NCBI RefSeq assembly: GCF_015074785.1
Contig: NZ_CP042464.1
Coordinates: 558,001-622,000, forward strand
From: Segatella copri
Lineage (GTDB): Bacteria; Bacteroidota; Bacteroidia; Bacteroidales; Bacteroidaceae
Length of the DNA stretch: 64,000 nucleotides
Reading direction: 5' to 3'
The position numbers were made by a program, and so were the translations under genes. This document shows positions 36,847 through 46,700 of the stretch, piece by piece. Numbering within the stretch: the first letter of the stretch is position 1; each line of letters starts with the position of its first letter. Below the pieces are notes generated by a model. That model saw only the letters and a list, made by a program, of their open reading frames with translations, was not told where the DNA came from and did no database searches.

Positions 36847-37698
36847 TTATTTATAAAAGTATTGTCCTTTCTTCTGAGTCTGGTGACCAAACTCGATGGC
36901 GTGATGCGGACAATGGTGATAGCAGGTAAAGCAGGTGAGGCAATCCTTGTGATGCAGCCATTCCGGATATTCTCCATGACCGCCCTTGATATCGCCTACA
37001 GGACAGACGTTGGCACAGATGCCACACTTCACGCACTTGTCTTTCTCCACATGAAACCGCTTGTCGGTGATGAGCACCTTCTCAAAGAATCCGCCCACAA
37101 CCTTGGTGAAGAACCAAGGGATAGGACCTTTTACCAGACGCTTCACGCCCTCTTTCCTGTCGAATATCTCTTCGCAGATAACCGCCAGTTCCTGTGCCGA
37201 TTTCGATTTCTTACGAACTTCGCGCTCCTTCGGATCAACATCCATGAAAGGAAGTCCCACATAAGATTCCGGCATGATGAGCGAGTAGGAAGCAGAAACC
37301 TCCGTGATGCCCAATGCCTGAAGCGATGCATTCAGCGCAATCGTATCGTTGAGGTTCTCGATGGTGAGTCCGATGCTGTCGCCTGCAGTACAGACGCAAT
37401 AGGCGAAAGGATGCTTCCTGAACGTCTCCTTGTCTTCAGCAGTAGCATCAGGAGTTTCTCGCCGTATCTTCATCTTCCTGATAAACTCCCTTACAAGGCG
37501 TGGAACTCTCCAGCCATGTACGGGGAAAACGAATCCGAGCCGTTCATTCTCTTTCAGAATAAACGGCTCGGCTATATTGTGGCTTGAATCATCCGCCCGC
37601 ATATAAGGGGCGATAGCAATCAAGTCTTCGTGTGTAGCCGCTGCCAGTCTGGCTGCTGCCCACTTGGTATTTCCTGTTCCGGAGAAATAGAAAATCAT
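36847..37698 (-). CDS. EFR1 family ferredoxin (flavodoxin-like plus 2[4Fe-4S])
   Basis: 283 residues. The N-terminal flavodoxin-like domain has the FMN loop YFSGTGNTK (about 4-12). The C-terminal ferredoxin domain has two clusters, CVKCGICANVCPVGDI and CLTCFTCYHHCPHHA. The cytosolic electron carrier pairs flavin and iron-sulfur centres in one chain; the redox partner is unknown. It is 23 bp upstream of the M6 gene but probably not functionally related. Confidence 0.9.
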   Translation of the reverse strand: MIFYFSGTGNTKWAAARLAAATHEDLIAIAPYMRADDSSHNIAEPFILKENERLGFVFPVHGWRVPRLVREFIRKMKIRRETPDATAEDKETFRKHPFAYCVCTAGDSIGLTIENLNDTIALNASLQALGITEVSASYSLIMPESYVGLPFMDVDPKEREVRKKSKSAQELAVICEEIFDRKEGVKRLVKGPIPWFFTKVVGGFFEKVLITDKRFHVEKDKCVKCGICANVCPVGDIKGGHGEYPEWLHHKDCLTCFTCYHHCPHHAIEFGHQTQKKGQYFYK

Positions 37699-37727
37699 GC
37701 TTACTTTTAAATATGTATTGAGCTAGA

Positions 37728-38117
37728 TTATTTCTTTTCTGTCATAACACCTTCTATATAGAGACGAGACATTTCTACATTGCCGTTAGAACGGATGGTG
37801 ATGCTCTTCTTGAAATGACCAGGGAACATGCCCTTGCCGTTATAGGTAACACTAATCTGTCCCTTCTCGCCTGGAGCGATAGGCTTCTTGGTGTAAGAAG
37901 GTACGGTACAGCCGCAGCTGGCAATAGCCTGGTTGATAATCAAAGGTTTGTTGCCTACATTGGTGAAGGTAAAGGTAGCCTTCTGTACCGGATTTGACTC
38001 TTCGAACGAACCGAAGTTGTGTATCAGTTTGTCGAATTTAATCTCTGCCTGAGCAGATGCAGTAGCTACAAGAGCCACCAGCATTGTGAGTGTCAATATG
38101 ATTCTTTTCATCTTCAT
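37728..38117 (-). CDS. DUF1573 exported protein
   Basis: 129 residues with a Sec signal peptide (cut near ASAQ-A), then an Ig-like beta-sandwich with the family motif ASCGCTVPSY. DUF1573 proteins are abundant in Bacteroidetes periplasm or surface; function unknown. A possible -7 box TACTTTTG (minus, about 38185-38178) stands 60 nt upstream. Confidence 0.88.
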   Translation of the reverse strand: MKMKRIILTLTMLVALVATASAQAEIKFDKLIHNFGSFEESNPVQKATFTFTNVGNKPLIINQAIASCGCTVPSYTKKPIAPGEKGQISVTYNGKGMFPGHFKKSITIRSNGNVEMSRLYIEGVMTEKK

Positions 38118-38332
38118 ATCCTTTCTTCTTTTTTATATTTTCTCTTTAATTTGTTTCTTATTTTTATATAATTCGATGCAAAAGTACATATAAAGTTTAG
38201 TATTACGTTACTTTTTTACATTATTTAAAACAATTATGCCTTATATTTCATGTTACAGCCTTCTTTTCAGTGGAAAAGTGGGGGCGCAATACTCCTCATT
38301 ATAAAGAAGTTTGCAGTTTCCTGAACAAAAAT

Positions 38333-38366
38333 CCCCCAACCTTAATCACTTAAGATTGGGGGAGAG
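38333..38366 (-). terminator. Terminator of the amidase cassette
   Basis: Stem cccccaaccttaa/ttaagattggggg with one mismatch; on the minus strand it is followed by ATTTTTG. It ends the HU-smalltalk-amidase transcript. Confidence 0.8.
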
Positions 38367-38412
38367 CGTAGAAAAAATAATAAAGTATGAACAATATCAA
38401 CTGAATAGAGGG

Positions 38413-38847
38413 CTAAATGTGGAATTTGATTTCATTCAGCCAAGCCTGAACACTGAAGCAGGGACAGGACTTGTGGACGTTCGGGAGATCACGATGACCT
38501 AGGATCTCGGCTTCGGGATAGTCTACGCACAGACTCGTCAGGAGATTCTGGAGCGACTGCTTCTGAGCCTTCGTACGGGTATCTGCCGGATTGCCGTCGG
38601 CGTCGAGACCGCCTTCGTAACAGATGCCGATACTGTGTGCATTGAAATGGCGGGCGTGGGCGCCGATTTCTGACTCGGGACGGCCGGGGTAGATGACGCC
38701 GTCTTTCGTGATGTAATAGTGATAACCGATGCAGCGGAAACCACGGGCTAAATGACAGGCTTCGAGCTTTTCGAAGGTGAAGTCCTGGGTGACGCGTGTG
38801 GCTGAACAGTGAATGACAATAAGTGATATTTTTCTTGTGTTTTTCAT
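38413..38847 (-). CDS. N-acetylmuramoyl-L-alanine amidase (T7 lysozyme-like)
   Basis: 144 residues, no signal peptide. Zinc ligands are visible as the His in VIHCSAT (about 13), the His in GHRDLP (about 117) and the Cys in KSCPCF (about 128), the type 2 amidase pattern. Such phage-like amidases form a fixed cassette with smalltalk and HU-like proteins in Bacteroidales. How it reaches the cell wall is unknown. Confidence 0.92.
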   Translation of the reverse strand: MKNTRKISLIVIHCSATRVTQDFTFEKLEACHLARGFRCIGYHYYITKDGVIYPGRPESEIGAHARHFNAHSIGICYEGGLDADGNPADTRTKAQKQSLQNLLTSLCVDYPEAEILGHRDLPNVHKSCPCFSVQAWLNEIKFHI

Positions 38848-38873
38848 AGTGCTGAATCTTTAAAGGGTTGATA

Positions 38874-38972
38874 CTACTGGCAGCTCTGCACACAAAAGGC
38901 AGAGGCTACTGCGGTGAGAACGGTAATGACGAAATTCAGAATTTTCTTGAGTGTTTCTCTTTTCATTTTCAT
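38874..38972 (-). CDS. Smalltalk protein
   Basis: 32 residues: MKMKRETLKKILNFVITVLT..., one hydrophobic helix ending SCQ. It matches the tiny 'smalltalk' family that lies between HU-like and amidase genes in Bacteroidales; suggested holin-like or lipoprotein-like by form only. The start at 38972 gives the usual length; the longer open frame upstream is not family-like. The leader contains TTATTAACCTTAAAAA, also found before the HU gene. Confidence 0.85.
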   Translation of the reverse strand: MKMKRETLKKILNFVITVLTAVASAFCVQSCQ

Positions 38973-39183
38973 TTGATTTTTAAGGTTAATAAATGGATTG
39001 GGGGGCTCGGATTTCCTATATCCGGGCGATACTAGAGAAGGAAGGCTGACAGGATGAGCAGATGGGCTTGATAGCGCGTGTTTCAATGATGCTTGCTATA
39101 TTGATGAATAGCCGGGGGTGCTATAGCCGAATCCCGGACTGCATCCTGTCTAAAACCTTCTTTCTTCATCTACTGGCGAGGGG

Positions 39184-39735
39184 TTACTCCAGGCCGTCGC
39201 TACCATCGGAGCCGCTGCTCCCGGTGTTGCCTGATCCGCCAGTCTGTGTTGAGTCGCCACCCTGGTTTGTGCCGCCACCCTGGGTAGTATCGCCTGCGTT
39301 ATCCTTGCCGCCGTCTGGTGGAGTAACATCTCCAGTTACGGCTGTGGCCTTCTTCAGGGATGCATCGAGGTTCAGACTGTTTGCCTTGAACTCACCGGTG
39401 CCACGGGCACGAAGCTTCAGTCCGGCAATGTTCTTGGTGATGCTGAACTCCTTCTCGGAGGCAGCACCTTCCTTGTTCTTGATGCCGATGCTGAAAATGG
39501 CGAGGTCGGGAATCTTCACGGCGATACCCTGCAGAACCAGTTCTCTTACGCAGCTCACCATGTCGGTGAGCATACCCTTGATGGCTCCCTTTGAGAACGG
39601 GGTGTTGTGACTTTCCATGTGCTCTGCGAGTTCATCAAGACCATAGGTCTGGGTGATTACAGGGTAGGCGAAAAACTTGCCGTTAGCGGCGCTCAACTTC
39701 TCGTTGACATACTTCTTCAATGTGTACAGAATCAT
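39184..39735 (-). CDS. HU-like DNA-binding protein with disordered Gly/Ser/Thr tail
   Basis: 183 residues from ATG 39735 (MILYTLKKYVNEKL). An HU/IHF-like N-terminal domain (about 1-125) is followed by a low-complexity tail (GGTNQGGDSTQTGGSGNTGS). The family is the Bacteroidales HU-like group linked to smalltalk and amidase. The longer frame upstream reads through the promoter and leader. Here its usual upstream partners DUF4248 and VapE are 13 kb away. Confidence 0.88.
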   Translation of the reverse strand: MILYTLKKYVNEKLSAANGKFFAYPVITQTYGLDELAEHMESHNTPFSKGAIKGMLTDMVSCVRELVLQGIAVKIPDLAIFSIGIKNKEGAASEKEFSITKNIAGLKLRARGTGEFKANSLNLDASLKKATAVTGDVTPPDGGKDNAGDTTQGGGTNQGGDSTQTGGSGNTGSSGSDGSDGLE

Positions 39736-39834
39736 AGTGTCTTCATTTTTAAGGTTAATAAATTGTGTTTGTGTAGTAGGGGGCGCTGCGCATTGCCTCT
39801 TGGTGGTATGAGATGTTATCTCTGAACCACAATG

Positions 39835-39842
39835 CAAAGATA
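39835..39842 (-). promoter_or_regulatory. HU cassette -7 box
   Basis: Minus strand TATCTTTG about 100 nt before the HU ATG, directly downstream of five phased decamers. Confidence 0.6.
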
Positions 39843-39858
39843 CGAAATCGGTGAGGGG

Positions 39859-39908
39859 TCAACTCACAGTTGCTCATACTTGCTCATGTTTTATCATACT
39901 TTTTCATA
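39859..39908 (-). promoter_or_regulatory. Five tandem 10-bp units upstream of the HU promoter
   Basis: On the minus strand: TATGAAAAAG, TATGATAAAA, CATGAGCAAG, TATGAGCAAC, TGTGAGTTGA, each exactly 10 bp. The array ends about 16 bp before the -7 box. One-turn spacing puts each unit on the same DNA face, as for cooperative protein binding or curvature. Confidence 0.55.
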
Positions 39909-40171
39909 GATTCTTTTTTTCTGGAGTTTATAAGCCCATTATAATCAATCATCATTTGCTTGAATCTTGCAAAAACAAGTAAGTCTTCAAAAGCTATGGA
40001 TGGCAGTCTCCTTATCGCACTTTTAAGGGGTGATGTGCAATATAATAACAGTTTTTTATCAAGCTGCTAAATAAACTTAAAAATCACAGTGTTTATGCGG
40101 AATAGTGATGTATTATAATTACCTTTGTAATTAAATATGCATCTGCATATGGCAAATAATAGACTGATAAA
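39909..40171. other. Spacer at the left edge of the accessory block
   Basis: AT-rich with no gene. A candidate -7 box TACCTTTG (about 40120-40127) and the palindrome atatgca-tc-tgcatat (about 40135-40150) lie before the broken DUF1016 gene. Its function cannot be told. Confidence 0.4.
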
Positions 40172-40690
40172 ATGACAACAGACAATAAAGACAACAAACT
40201 CTCAATAGGAAGTAGCGATTATGCTGAGATACTGCGACACGCTGTCGCAGTAATTGAGCATGCACGGACAGAAATAGCCCGACATGTCAATGGCTACGTA
40301 TCTACCGCCTATTGGGAGATTGGTCAAATGCTTCATGAGCGCAAGATTGAAAGTGGGTATGGTGACAGCGTTGTAAGAAGATTGTCAGCAGACCTGAAAG
40401 AACGATACCCGAAGATGGGTGTTTCACCACGTCAACTTTGGAACATGAAGAAATTTTATGAACGTTACGCGGGACATGATGAAAAAGTGCTACGCTCCGT
40501 AGCACTTTTGCCGTGGTCGCACAATCTGCTACTGCTGAGCAAGGGATTTAATGATGAAGCCACGCTATAGGGAAAGCCTATCGGAGTGGCGGATTATCAG
40601 TTGATAGTACCGAAAGAAAAATTACAGAAAGTCCTTGCTGATGAGATTAAGGCATTTAGTGAGGAGAAAGAAAACAAAGAAACATTATAA
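40172..40690 (+). pseudogene. DUF1016/YhcG nuclease gene, internally deleted with in-frame stop
   Basis: The 5' part (131 codons) matches the DUF1016 N-terminal domain (YVSTAYWEIGQMLHERKIESGYGDS..., LWNMKKFYERY, LPWSHNLLLLSK). It then stops (TAG 40568-40570). The same frame continues for 39 codons as GKPIGVADYQLIVPKEKLQ, the family's extreme C-terminus. The whole PD-(D/E)XK catalytic middle is missing. Deletion joined the two ends with a stop at the joint. Confidence 0.85.
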
Positions 40691-40691
40691 T

Positions 40692-40760
40692 ATGGACATT
40701 CAAAGAATAAATCTGCATACATCCGCTTTCAACGAGATAACGCATTACATTGAGAGGTGA
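40692..40760 (+). pseudogene. Tiny 5' fragment of a DinD/BRO-N-like gene (tentative)
   Basis: 22 codons starting MDIQRINLHTSAFNEITHYI. The start resembles the N-terminus of DNA-damage-inducible protein D or BRO-N antirepressor-like proteins, which share defence loci with DUF1016 and RhuM. It stops at once, so it is a remnant at best. Confidence 0.35.
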
Positions 40761-40766
40761 TAAATT

Positions 40767-41789
40767 ATGGCAAAGAAATTTGAAATACGAAACAGTACGG
40801 CGGAATTCCTGACTTTCGTGGCAGAAGGTAAGGAGCAAGGCGTACAAGTGTTATATAAAGACGAAACGGTATGGGCTACTCAAAAGGCTATGGCACAGCT
40901 TTTTGACTGTTCAACAGATAATATCGGATTGCATCTTAAAAACATCTTCAAGAGTGGAGAACTTGTTGAAGATTCAGTTACCGAGAAAAACTCGGCAACT
41001 GCCGCAGATGGTAAGAATTACATGACAAAATTCTACAACCTCGATGCAATCATTTCCGTGGGCTATCGTGTCAACTCCATTCGTGCCACTCAGTTCCGCC
41101 AATGGTGCACCTATGTCATCAGGCAGTTCTCTTTGCGTGGCTACATCATTGACAAGAAGCGTATGGAGAACGGCTCGTTCATTGGGGAGGACTATTTTGA
41201 GCATTTGTTAGCTGAAATACGTGAGATTAGATTGAGTGAACGAAGATTTTACCAAAAGCTCACGGATATATATGCTACAGCTGTTGATTACAACAAAGAT
41301 GCACCTACCACACGTTTGTTTTATAAAAAAGTTCAGAATAAGATGCATTATGCAGTGCATGGGCATACCGCAGCAGAACTTATAGTGGAAAGAGCCAATG
41401 CAGAGAAAGAGCATATGGGACTGACCACTTGGGAGAATGCACCTGATGGTAAAATCGTCAAGCCTGATGTCAGTATTGCCAAAAACTATCTCAAACAAGT
41501 GGAACTTGAAGATATGGGGAAACTTGTCAATTCAGTACTTGATTTAGCTGAACGTATGGCAAATCGACATATACCAATGACTATGGAAGATTGGGCAAAG
41601 CGTATTGATATTATTCTTGAAGCTGGAGGTGATGCCGTATTACATGATTCTGGAAAGGTTTCTGCTGAATTTGCCAAGAGCTTTGCTGAGTCAGAGTTTG
41701 AAAAGTACCGTGTGATACAAGACAAACTATTCAGCTCAGATTTTGATAGATTCGATTCTTCTTTACCGTTTGACGATGATAAGAATTGA
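40767..41789 (+). CDS. RhuM family protein
   Basis: 340 residues with the RhuM core: WATQKAMAQLFDCSTDNIGLHLKNIF (HTH-like N-terminus), then SVGYRVNSIRATQFRQW, and a helical C-terminal half containing LFYKKVQNKMHYAVHGHTAAELI. RhuM was named in Salmonella pathogenicity island 3 and is frequent in type I restriction loci; its activity is unknown. The gene appears intact, unlike the neighbouring nuclease genes. ATG 40767 has a purine-rich leader (gagaggtgataa). Confidence 0.88.
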   Translation: MAKKFEIRNSTAEFLTFVAEGKEQGVQVLYKDETVWATQKAMAQLFDCSTDNIGLHLKNIFKSGELVEDSVTEKNSATAADGKNYMTKFYNLDAIISVGYRVNSIRATQFRQWCTYVIRQFSLRGYIIDKKRMENGSFIGEDYFEHLLAEIREIRLSERRFYQKLTDIYATAVDYNKDAPTTRLFYKKVQNKMHYAVHGHTAAELIVERANAEKEHMGLTTWENAPDGKIVKPDVSIAKNYLKQVELEDMGKLVNSVLDLAERMANRHIPMTMEDWAKRIDIILEAGGDAVLHDSGKVSAEFAKSFAESEFEKYRVIQDKLFSSDFDRFDSSLPFDDDKN

Positions 41790-41863
41790 AAGCCAAAGAG
41801 GGATGAGGTGGTCTCAAATCACCCCATCTTTCGCTTACTTGTCTATGTATGATGTAATTAAGG

Positions 41864-41909
41864 TTTCGCAAGTTTTGCCCTTTCAAGGCGTGTGGGGCTA
41901 ACTTATGAA
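41864..41909. repeat. REP-like palindrome, copy 1 (compact)
   Basis: Left end gtttcgcaagttttgccc, right end ggcgtgtggggctaactt; the same two ends bound copies 2-4. It lies 75 bp after RhuM. Confidence 0.75.
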
Positions 41910-42066
41910 AGTTCAGTTGATAATATAGCGAAATACTCAATTATTTGTATGTTTTGTAAACTTTTTAAGAACATTTTCCCTTTTTCTAAAATTATTTTCT
42001 TACTTTTGCAAGCGTATTCATTATAATAATGTATAGCAAAGAAAGTAAACATAAGATAAGAAACGT

Positions 42067-43256
42067 ATGGATTCATTATTTCTACTTCAGTTTGCATGTT
42101 TCATATTCATGCTCATCAATGCCATCTTCGTGGCACTCTCTCATCTGTATGTAAGATGGGTGAACAAGCGGTATGAGCGTTCCCGCTGGATGGTCGTTTT
42201 CGCCATGATAGGACTGGCGATACAGTATGTGATACAGATGGCTTTCGGATTCCGTGCTGCCGACGACATTCTCGGGGCGGTCGTCAACATCCTCATCTAT
42301 ACCCCCCTGCTTCTCGCTCATCGCCATGGCCATCTATAACATAGAGACCACACGTGCCAACCGCAGGAAGATGAACCTTGTATGTGGCGGCATTAACGCA
42401 GCCACCCTCCTGGTCTTCCTGGTGGGCATCAGTCTCCATCACAGCCTTTATATCAAGGAAGGACTTTATATGATGCTTGCCCTGTTCTGCATGAGTGTAG
42501 CCTACAGCATATCCATGATCGTGCGCGAGATGATCAGGCGCAAGAAGATGTTGGAGACAATGGCAGCTACCGATATGTTGCCCTACGTGAGATATTCACG
42601 TGCCAGTGTCTTCATTCTGTTCCTTTCATCTCTCACCATGCCGGTAGTTATCTTTTCCACCACCTTACTGTTTATCATAGGTCCGTTTGTATTGCTTGCC
42701 CTGCTGTTCTTCAATCTTACGTTTATCTCTCTCGGTAGCAACTATATCCCTACCGAAGAACTCCTGGACAAGGAAGAGGAATACAATGACTTGGCTAGGA
42801 CTGGATACAGGTATGGGGGGGGCATCTTCTGCCAAGCAGCATGACTCCGCTGACAGTAGTACAGAATCTTTACATCCGCTTTCCGATGAGCACAGAGATT
42901 TCATCCAGAAGAGTCTTGATGACTGGTGCGCCAATTCGGGCTATAAGGACTGTAATGTAAACATGCTTACCCTCTCCCGAACCCTTTCCATCCCCAAGGA
43001 TGAGTTATCAGTATACTTCGACCAGTATCTGAAAACCACATTCAGAATATGGCTCGGTGATATACGTTTCAATGCGGCAAAGAAGATGATATTGGAATGC
43101 CCAGACTATAGTAATGACATCGTTTCTGCCGAATGTGGCTTCTCAGCCCGAACCTATCTATACCGCATTTTCAAGACAAAGGAAGGTTGTACTCCTACCG
43201 AATGGCGGGAGAAAATGGCTCCTAATGTAGCCGCAGATGATAAAAAGCAGGACTAA
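42067..43256 (+). pseudogene. Membrane-anchored AraC-type regulator with two homopolymer frameshifts
   Basis: Three frames join into one protein: MDSLFLLQF... (42067-), ...SLIAMAIYNIETTRANRR (from about 42305) and ...ASSAKQHDSADSS (from about 42825). Each switch needs loss of one base, at a C6 run (42302-42307) and a G8 run (42815-42822). The joined product has about six transmembrane helices and a C-terminal AraC HTH (LTLSRTLSIPKDELSVYF, SAECGFSARTYLYRIFK). Either phase-variable, decayed, or sequencing error. A candidate operator array lies 60 bp downstream. Confidence 0.85.
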
Positions 43257-43315
43257 CCATTTTTCGATAAATACCAGGAAAACGCATCACTAAAGGGAAT
43301 AAATCGTTAAAAAGG

Positions 43316-43385
43316 GTGTCTACTTCCTACGAAGTAGACACCTAAAACATAGGAAGTAGACACATAGACAGGGGAAGTAGACACC
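43316..43385 (+). promoter_or_regulatory. Operator array GAAGTAGACAC upstream of the 43417 gene
   Basis: Three direct copies at 43331, 43353 and 43374 (22 and 21 bp apart) and one inverted copy at 43316-43326. Two-turn spacing of direct repeats is the usual arrangement for AraC-type activators, and the last copy ends 19 bp before the -7 box. Confidence 0.65.
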
Positions 43386-43404
43386 TTTTTCCGAAGAAAA
43401 ACAC

Positions 43405-43412
43405 TATCTTTG
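43405..43412 (+). promoter_or_regulatory. -7 box next to the 43417 start
   Basis: TATCTTTG ends only 4 nt before ATG 43417, so the transcript would start about at that ATG. Either the mRNA is leaderless or translation begins at Met9 (43441). Confidence 0.6.
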
Positions 43413-43416
43413 CGCC

Positions 43417-43680
43417 ATGGAAAATATAATAGAGACTTTCATGAAAGAGAAACAGGCTATTTTTATAGTGGCATTGTGTCTTCTGTTGCTCGCCATAGTC
43501 ATGGGCTATGCCATGGTTCAAGACTACAGGATATATCTTGATGAAAACTACAAGGCTCGCTACAGCTTCTGTGATTTCATCAAGAGGGAGAGATACTATA
43601 TCTATCTGTTTCTCGTACTGACTTTCGTCATCATCCTGGGAATGACAGTATATATAATGGCTATGAGAGGATATATGTAA
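43417..43680 (+). CDS. Small two-helix membrane protein of unknown function
   Basis: 87 residues (79 if started at ATG 43441). Two transmembrane helices (about 15-33 and 62-82) flank a charged loop with aromatic residues. No recognised family. It lies 33 bp before the BspA-type gene without a terminator and probably forms an operon with it, driven by the GAAGTAGACAC-controlled promoter. Confidence 0.6.
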   Translation: MENIIETFMKEKQAIFIVALCLLLLAIVMGYAMVQDYRIYLDENYKARYSFCDFIKRERYYIYLFLVLTFVIILGMTVYIMAMRGYM

Positions 43681-43713
43681 GAAAGTAGAATAATAATAAA
43701 AAAAATTACTGAT

Positions 43714-46700
43714 ATGAATAATAAAAAATCTACAATTTCTAAACAATGGTCTTACATAACTGACCTTGTTTCAACTAATGCAGTAAAGAGTCGCAGACTC
43801 TCTCTGCTTATGTTGATGTTGCTCACGTTGTTGTTTGTGCCTACACGTGTGGTGGCGCAGATAGATTACGACACGTCTGTAAAGTTTAAAGCCTTAGCAG
43901 GTAACCCTGAAGGCATCGTTGGTATGACTTACACTAATCTCTTTGATGGCCAAAAGACACGAGGTAATTTCTCCATGTGGTGCTGTGGCTTTATTAATGG
44001 CAGTAGCAGTGCCTATGTCATCTTCGAAGCCAGCAAGGCAGGAGTGCCTGTGGGCTACACCATCACAACGGGTGATGACAATGCAAGTATGAAAGGTCGC
44101 AATCCGTTGTCATGGAAGCTCTATGGTAACAACGAAGGCAAAGATGGTAATTGGAAGCTCATTCAGGAGATAAGCAACGACGAGAAGCTCGAGGATAAGA
44201 ACTATGCTTCGTACGACTTCAAATGCGAAGGTTCTACTTATTATAAATATTTTAAATGGGAAATCACGGCTATTCATAGCGGAAAAACATTGCAGGTAGG
44301 CGAGTTTGAACTCAAGCTCAAAACAACCTGTTCGCACAAGAATGCCGATGGTTCGTCTGCCCTTGGCAAAGCTATCGAAACCATTGAGGCTACTTGCGTA
44401 GAGCATGGCTATACCACACACGAATGCTCTATTTGTCATTCCATAGTAAAAGTAGATAATAATGATGAGCTAAAGAAGCACACACCCACCCATCATGTGC
44501 AGATAGATGCTACATGTACAGCAACTGGTAAAATAGAATACTGGCAGTGCAGTGTGTGCAAAAAACTCTTCAGCGACGCTAATGCTACTACTGAGATTAC
44601 GGATGCTGCCAGTCTTGATATTCCCGCAAAAGGTCATAAATACAATAGCGAAGGCACCTGTACTGTATGTGGTGTAGTAAACCATCGCTGTGCTTTGTTC
44701 GATAACCTGGATGGTATAACCAATGTTACCATTACTGACAATGATGCCAGATATCCTTGGCAGATGCTGAACTTGGAAGCAGATGGAATGAAAAATCTTG
44801 GCTTCGATATTCCAAAAGGAAGCAAAGGATTGATGTCGGATAATTATGATCAGGAATCTACTACATCAAGGACTGTAGTCACGTTCACAGTAGAAAAGCT
44901 TATATTATTGACGTTTAAGTATCTCGTTTCTTCAGAAGAAGATGATAAAGCCACTATTACTTTAGATAGTAAAACGTATGGGACGATTAGCGGAATTAAG
45001 GAAATAGAGATTAAAGCATTATTATCTGCTGGCAAGCATTCTTTGAATTTGTCTTACGAGAAAGACCGTATGTATAAGAAAGGTGCTGACCGCGCATTCA
45101 TATACAATCTGAAAACAGCAACCACTATTTCTGACTATGTAGCCCAGTACGATGATACGAACACTACATTGACTTTCAAGAAAGTTACTGATGCCAATAT
45201 ATCAGATATAGTAAACAACAGTGTCATTGTAGACCAATATAATAATGTGAAAGAAATTTGCACAACTTTAGGAAATGTTACTATCAAGAATATCGTTTTC
45301 GATGAGAGTTTCAAGACATACGCTCCTACATCGTTGAAAGATTTCTTTAAGAACTGCACAGCATTGGAAACAATTTCAAACATTGAAAATTTGAATACAG
45401 CGAATGTGACGAATATGACAAGCATGTTCGACAACTGTCAGAACCTCTCTTCGCTCAATCTCTCTAAATTCAACACAGAGAATGTGACGAATATGTCATA
45501 CATGTTCGACAACTGTCAGAACCTCTCTTCGCTCGATCTCTCTAAATTCAACACAGCGAAAGTGACGAATATGTACGCTATGTTCACTCACTGTCAGAAC
45601 CTCTCTTCGCTCGACCTCTCTAAATTCAACACAGCGAATGTGACGGATATGTCATGGATGTTCTCTGACTGTCAGCTCTCTTCGCTCGACCTCTCTAATT
45701 TCAACACAGAGAAAGTGAGGGAGATGTATAACATGTTCAGTTTCTGTCAGAAACTCTCTTCGCTCAACCTCACTAATTTCAACACAGAGAAAGTGACGAA
45801 TATGGACTATATGTTCAATGGCTGCTCCGATCTCACAACAATCTACGCCAGCGATAAGTTTATAATAGCCGAGTTCAATAATGGTTATAAAATGTTCTAT
45901 GGTTGTAAATTGCTCAAGGGTGCTCTTCCAAAGTATGACGAAAATTTGACAAGCAGCGATTACGCCAACTACGTGAATGGCTACTTCACAAAGCTGGTAG
46001 GCAAGAATGGTGAGGAGAAGATAGGAGCTGTAGGAGACATACTTACTGCGGATAATCTTACTCTTGACGACAACAAGGACTTCGTGGTTTACGAACCGTT
46101 CACAGCTAAAGCCGCCTCTTATAGCCGCGAGATGAAGACTGGCACAACATGGGCTACTCTCTGTCTGCCTTTCGAAGTATCGCTCGAAAATAAGGACTTC
46201 CGTGCCTTTAAGCTGCTTTCGGCTAACGAGGGAACTAATACTGTGGAACTCGAAGAGATTACGACAAGCATCGCAGCAGGTACTCCTGTCATCATCAAAA
46301 TGAACGAAGGAGCCACCGAGCTCAACTTCTCTGTTGACAACAAGGAGATTGCAAAAGAAGTAAATACCTCAGAGACAGAAAACGGTAGCTATCAACTCCA
46401 GGGCATCTATACAAAGAAGGTGTTCGACAAGGATGCCGACAACAACTGCTACATCGTGAAGGGCGACAAGCTGATGAACCCTGCCAAACTGTTGGAGAAT
46501 ACCAATAATAAGACTGTTGGCAGCAAGCCGTTCCGTGCTTACATGGTAGACAACTCTACTGCTACTGCCGCTGGTGCCAAGATGTTCAGCATCGCCATCG
46601 GTGGCGGTACTACAGCCATCGACAGCCTCAACACTATTGCTGACGACAATGCCACATACTACGACCTGCAGGGCAATCGCCTCAACGCTCCTCAGAAGGG

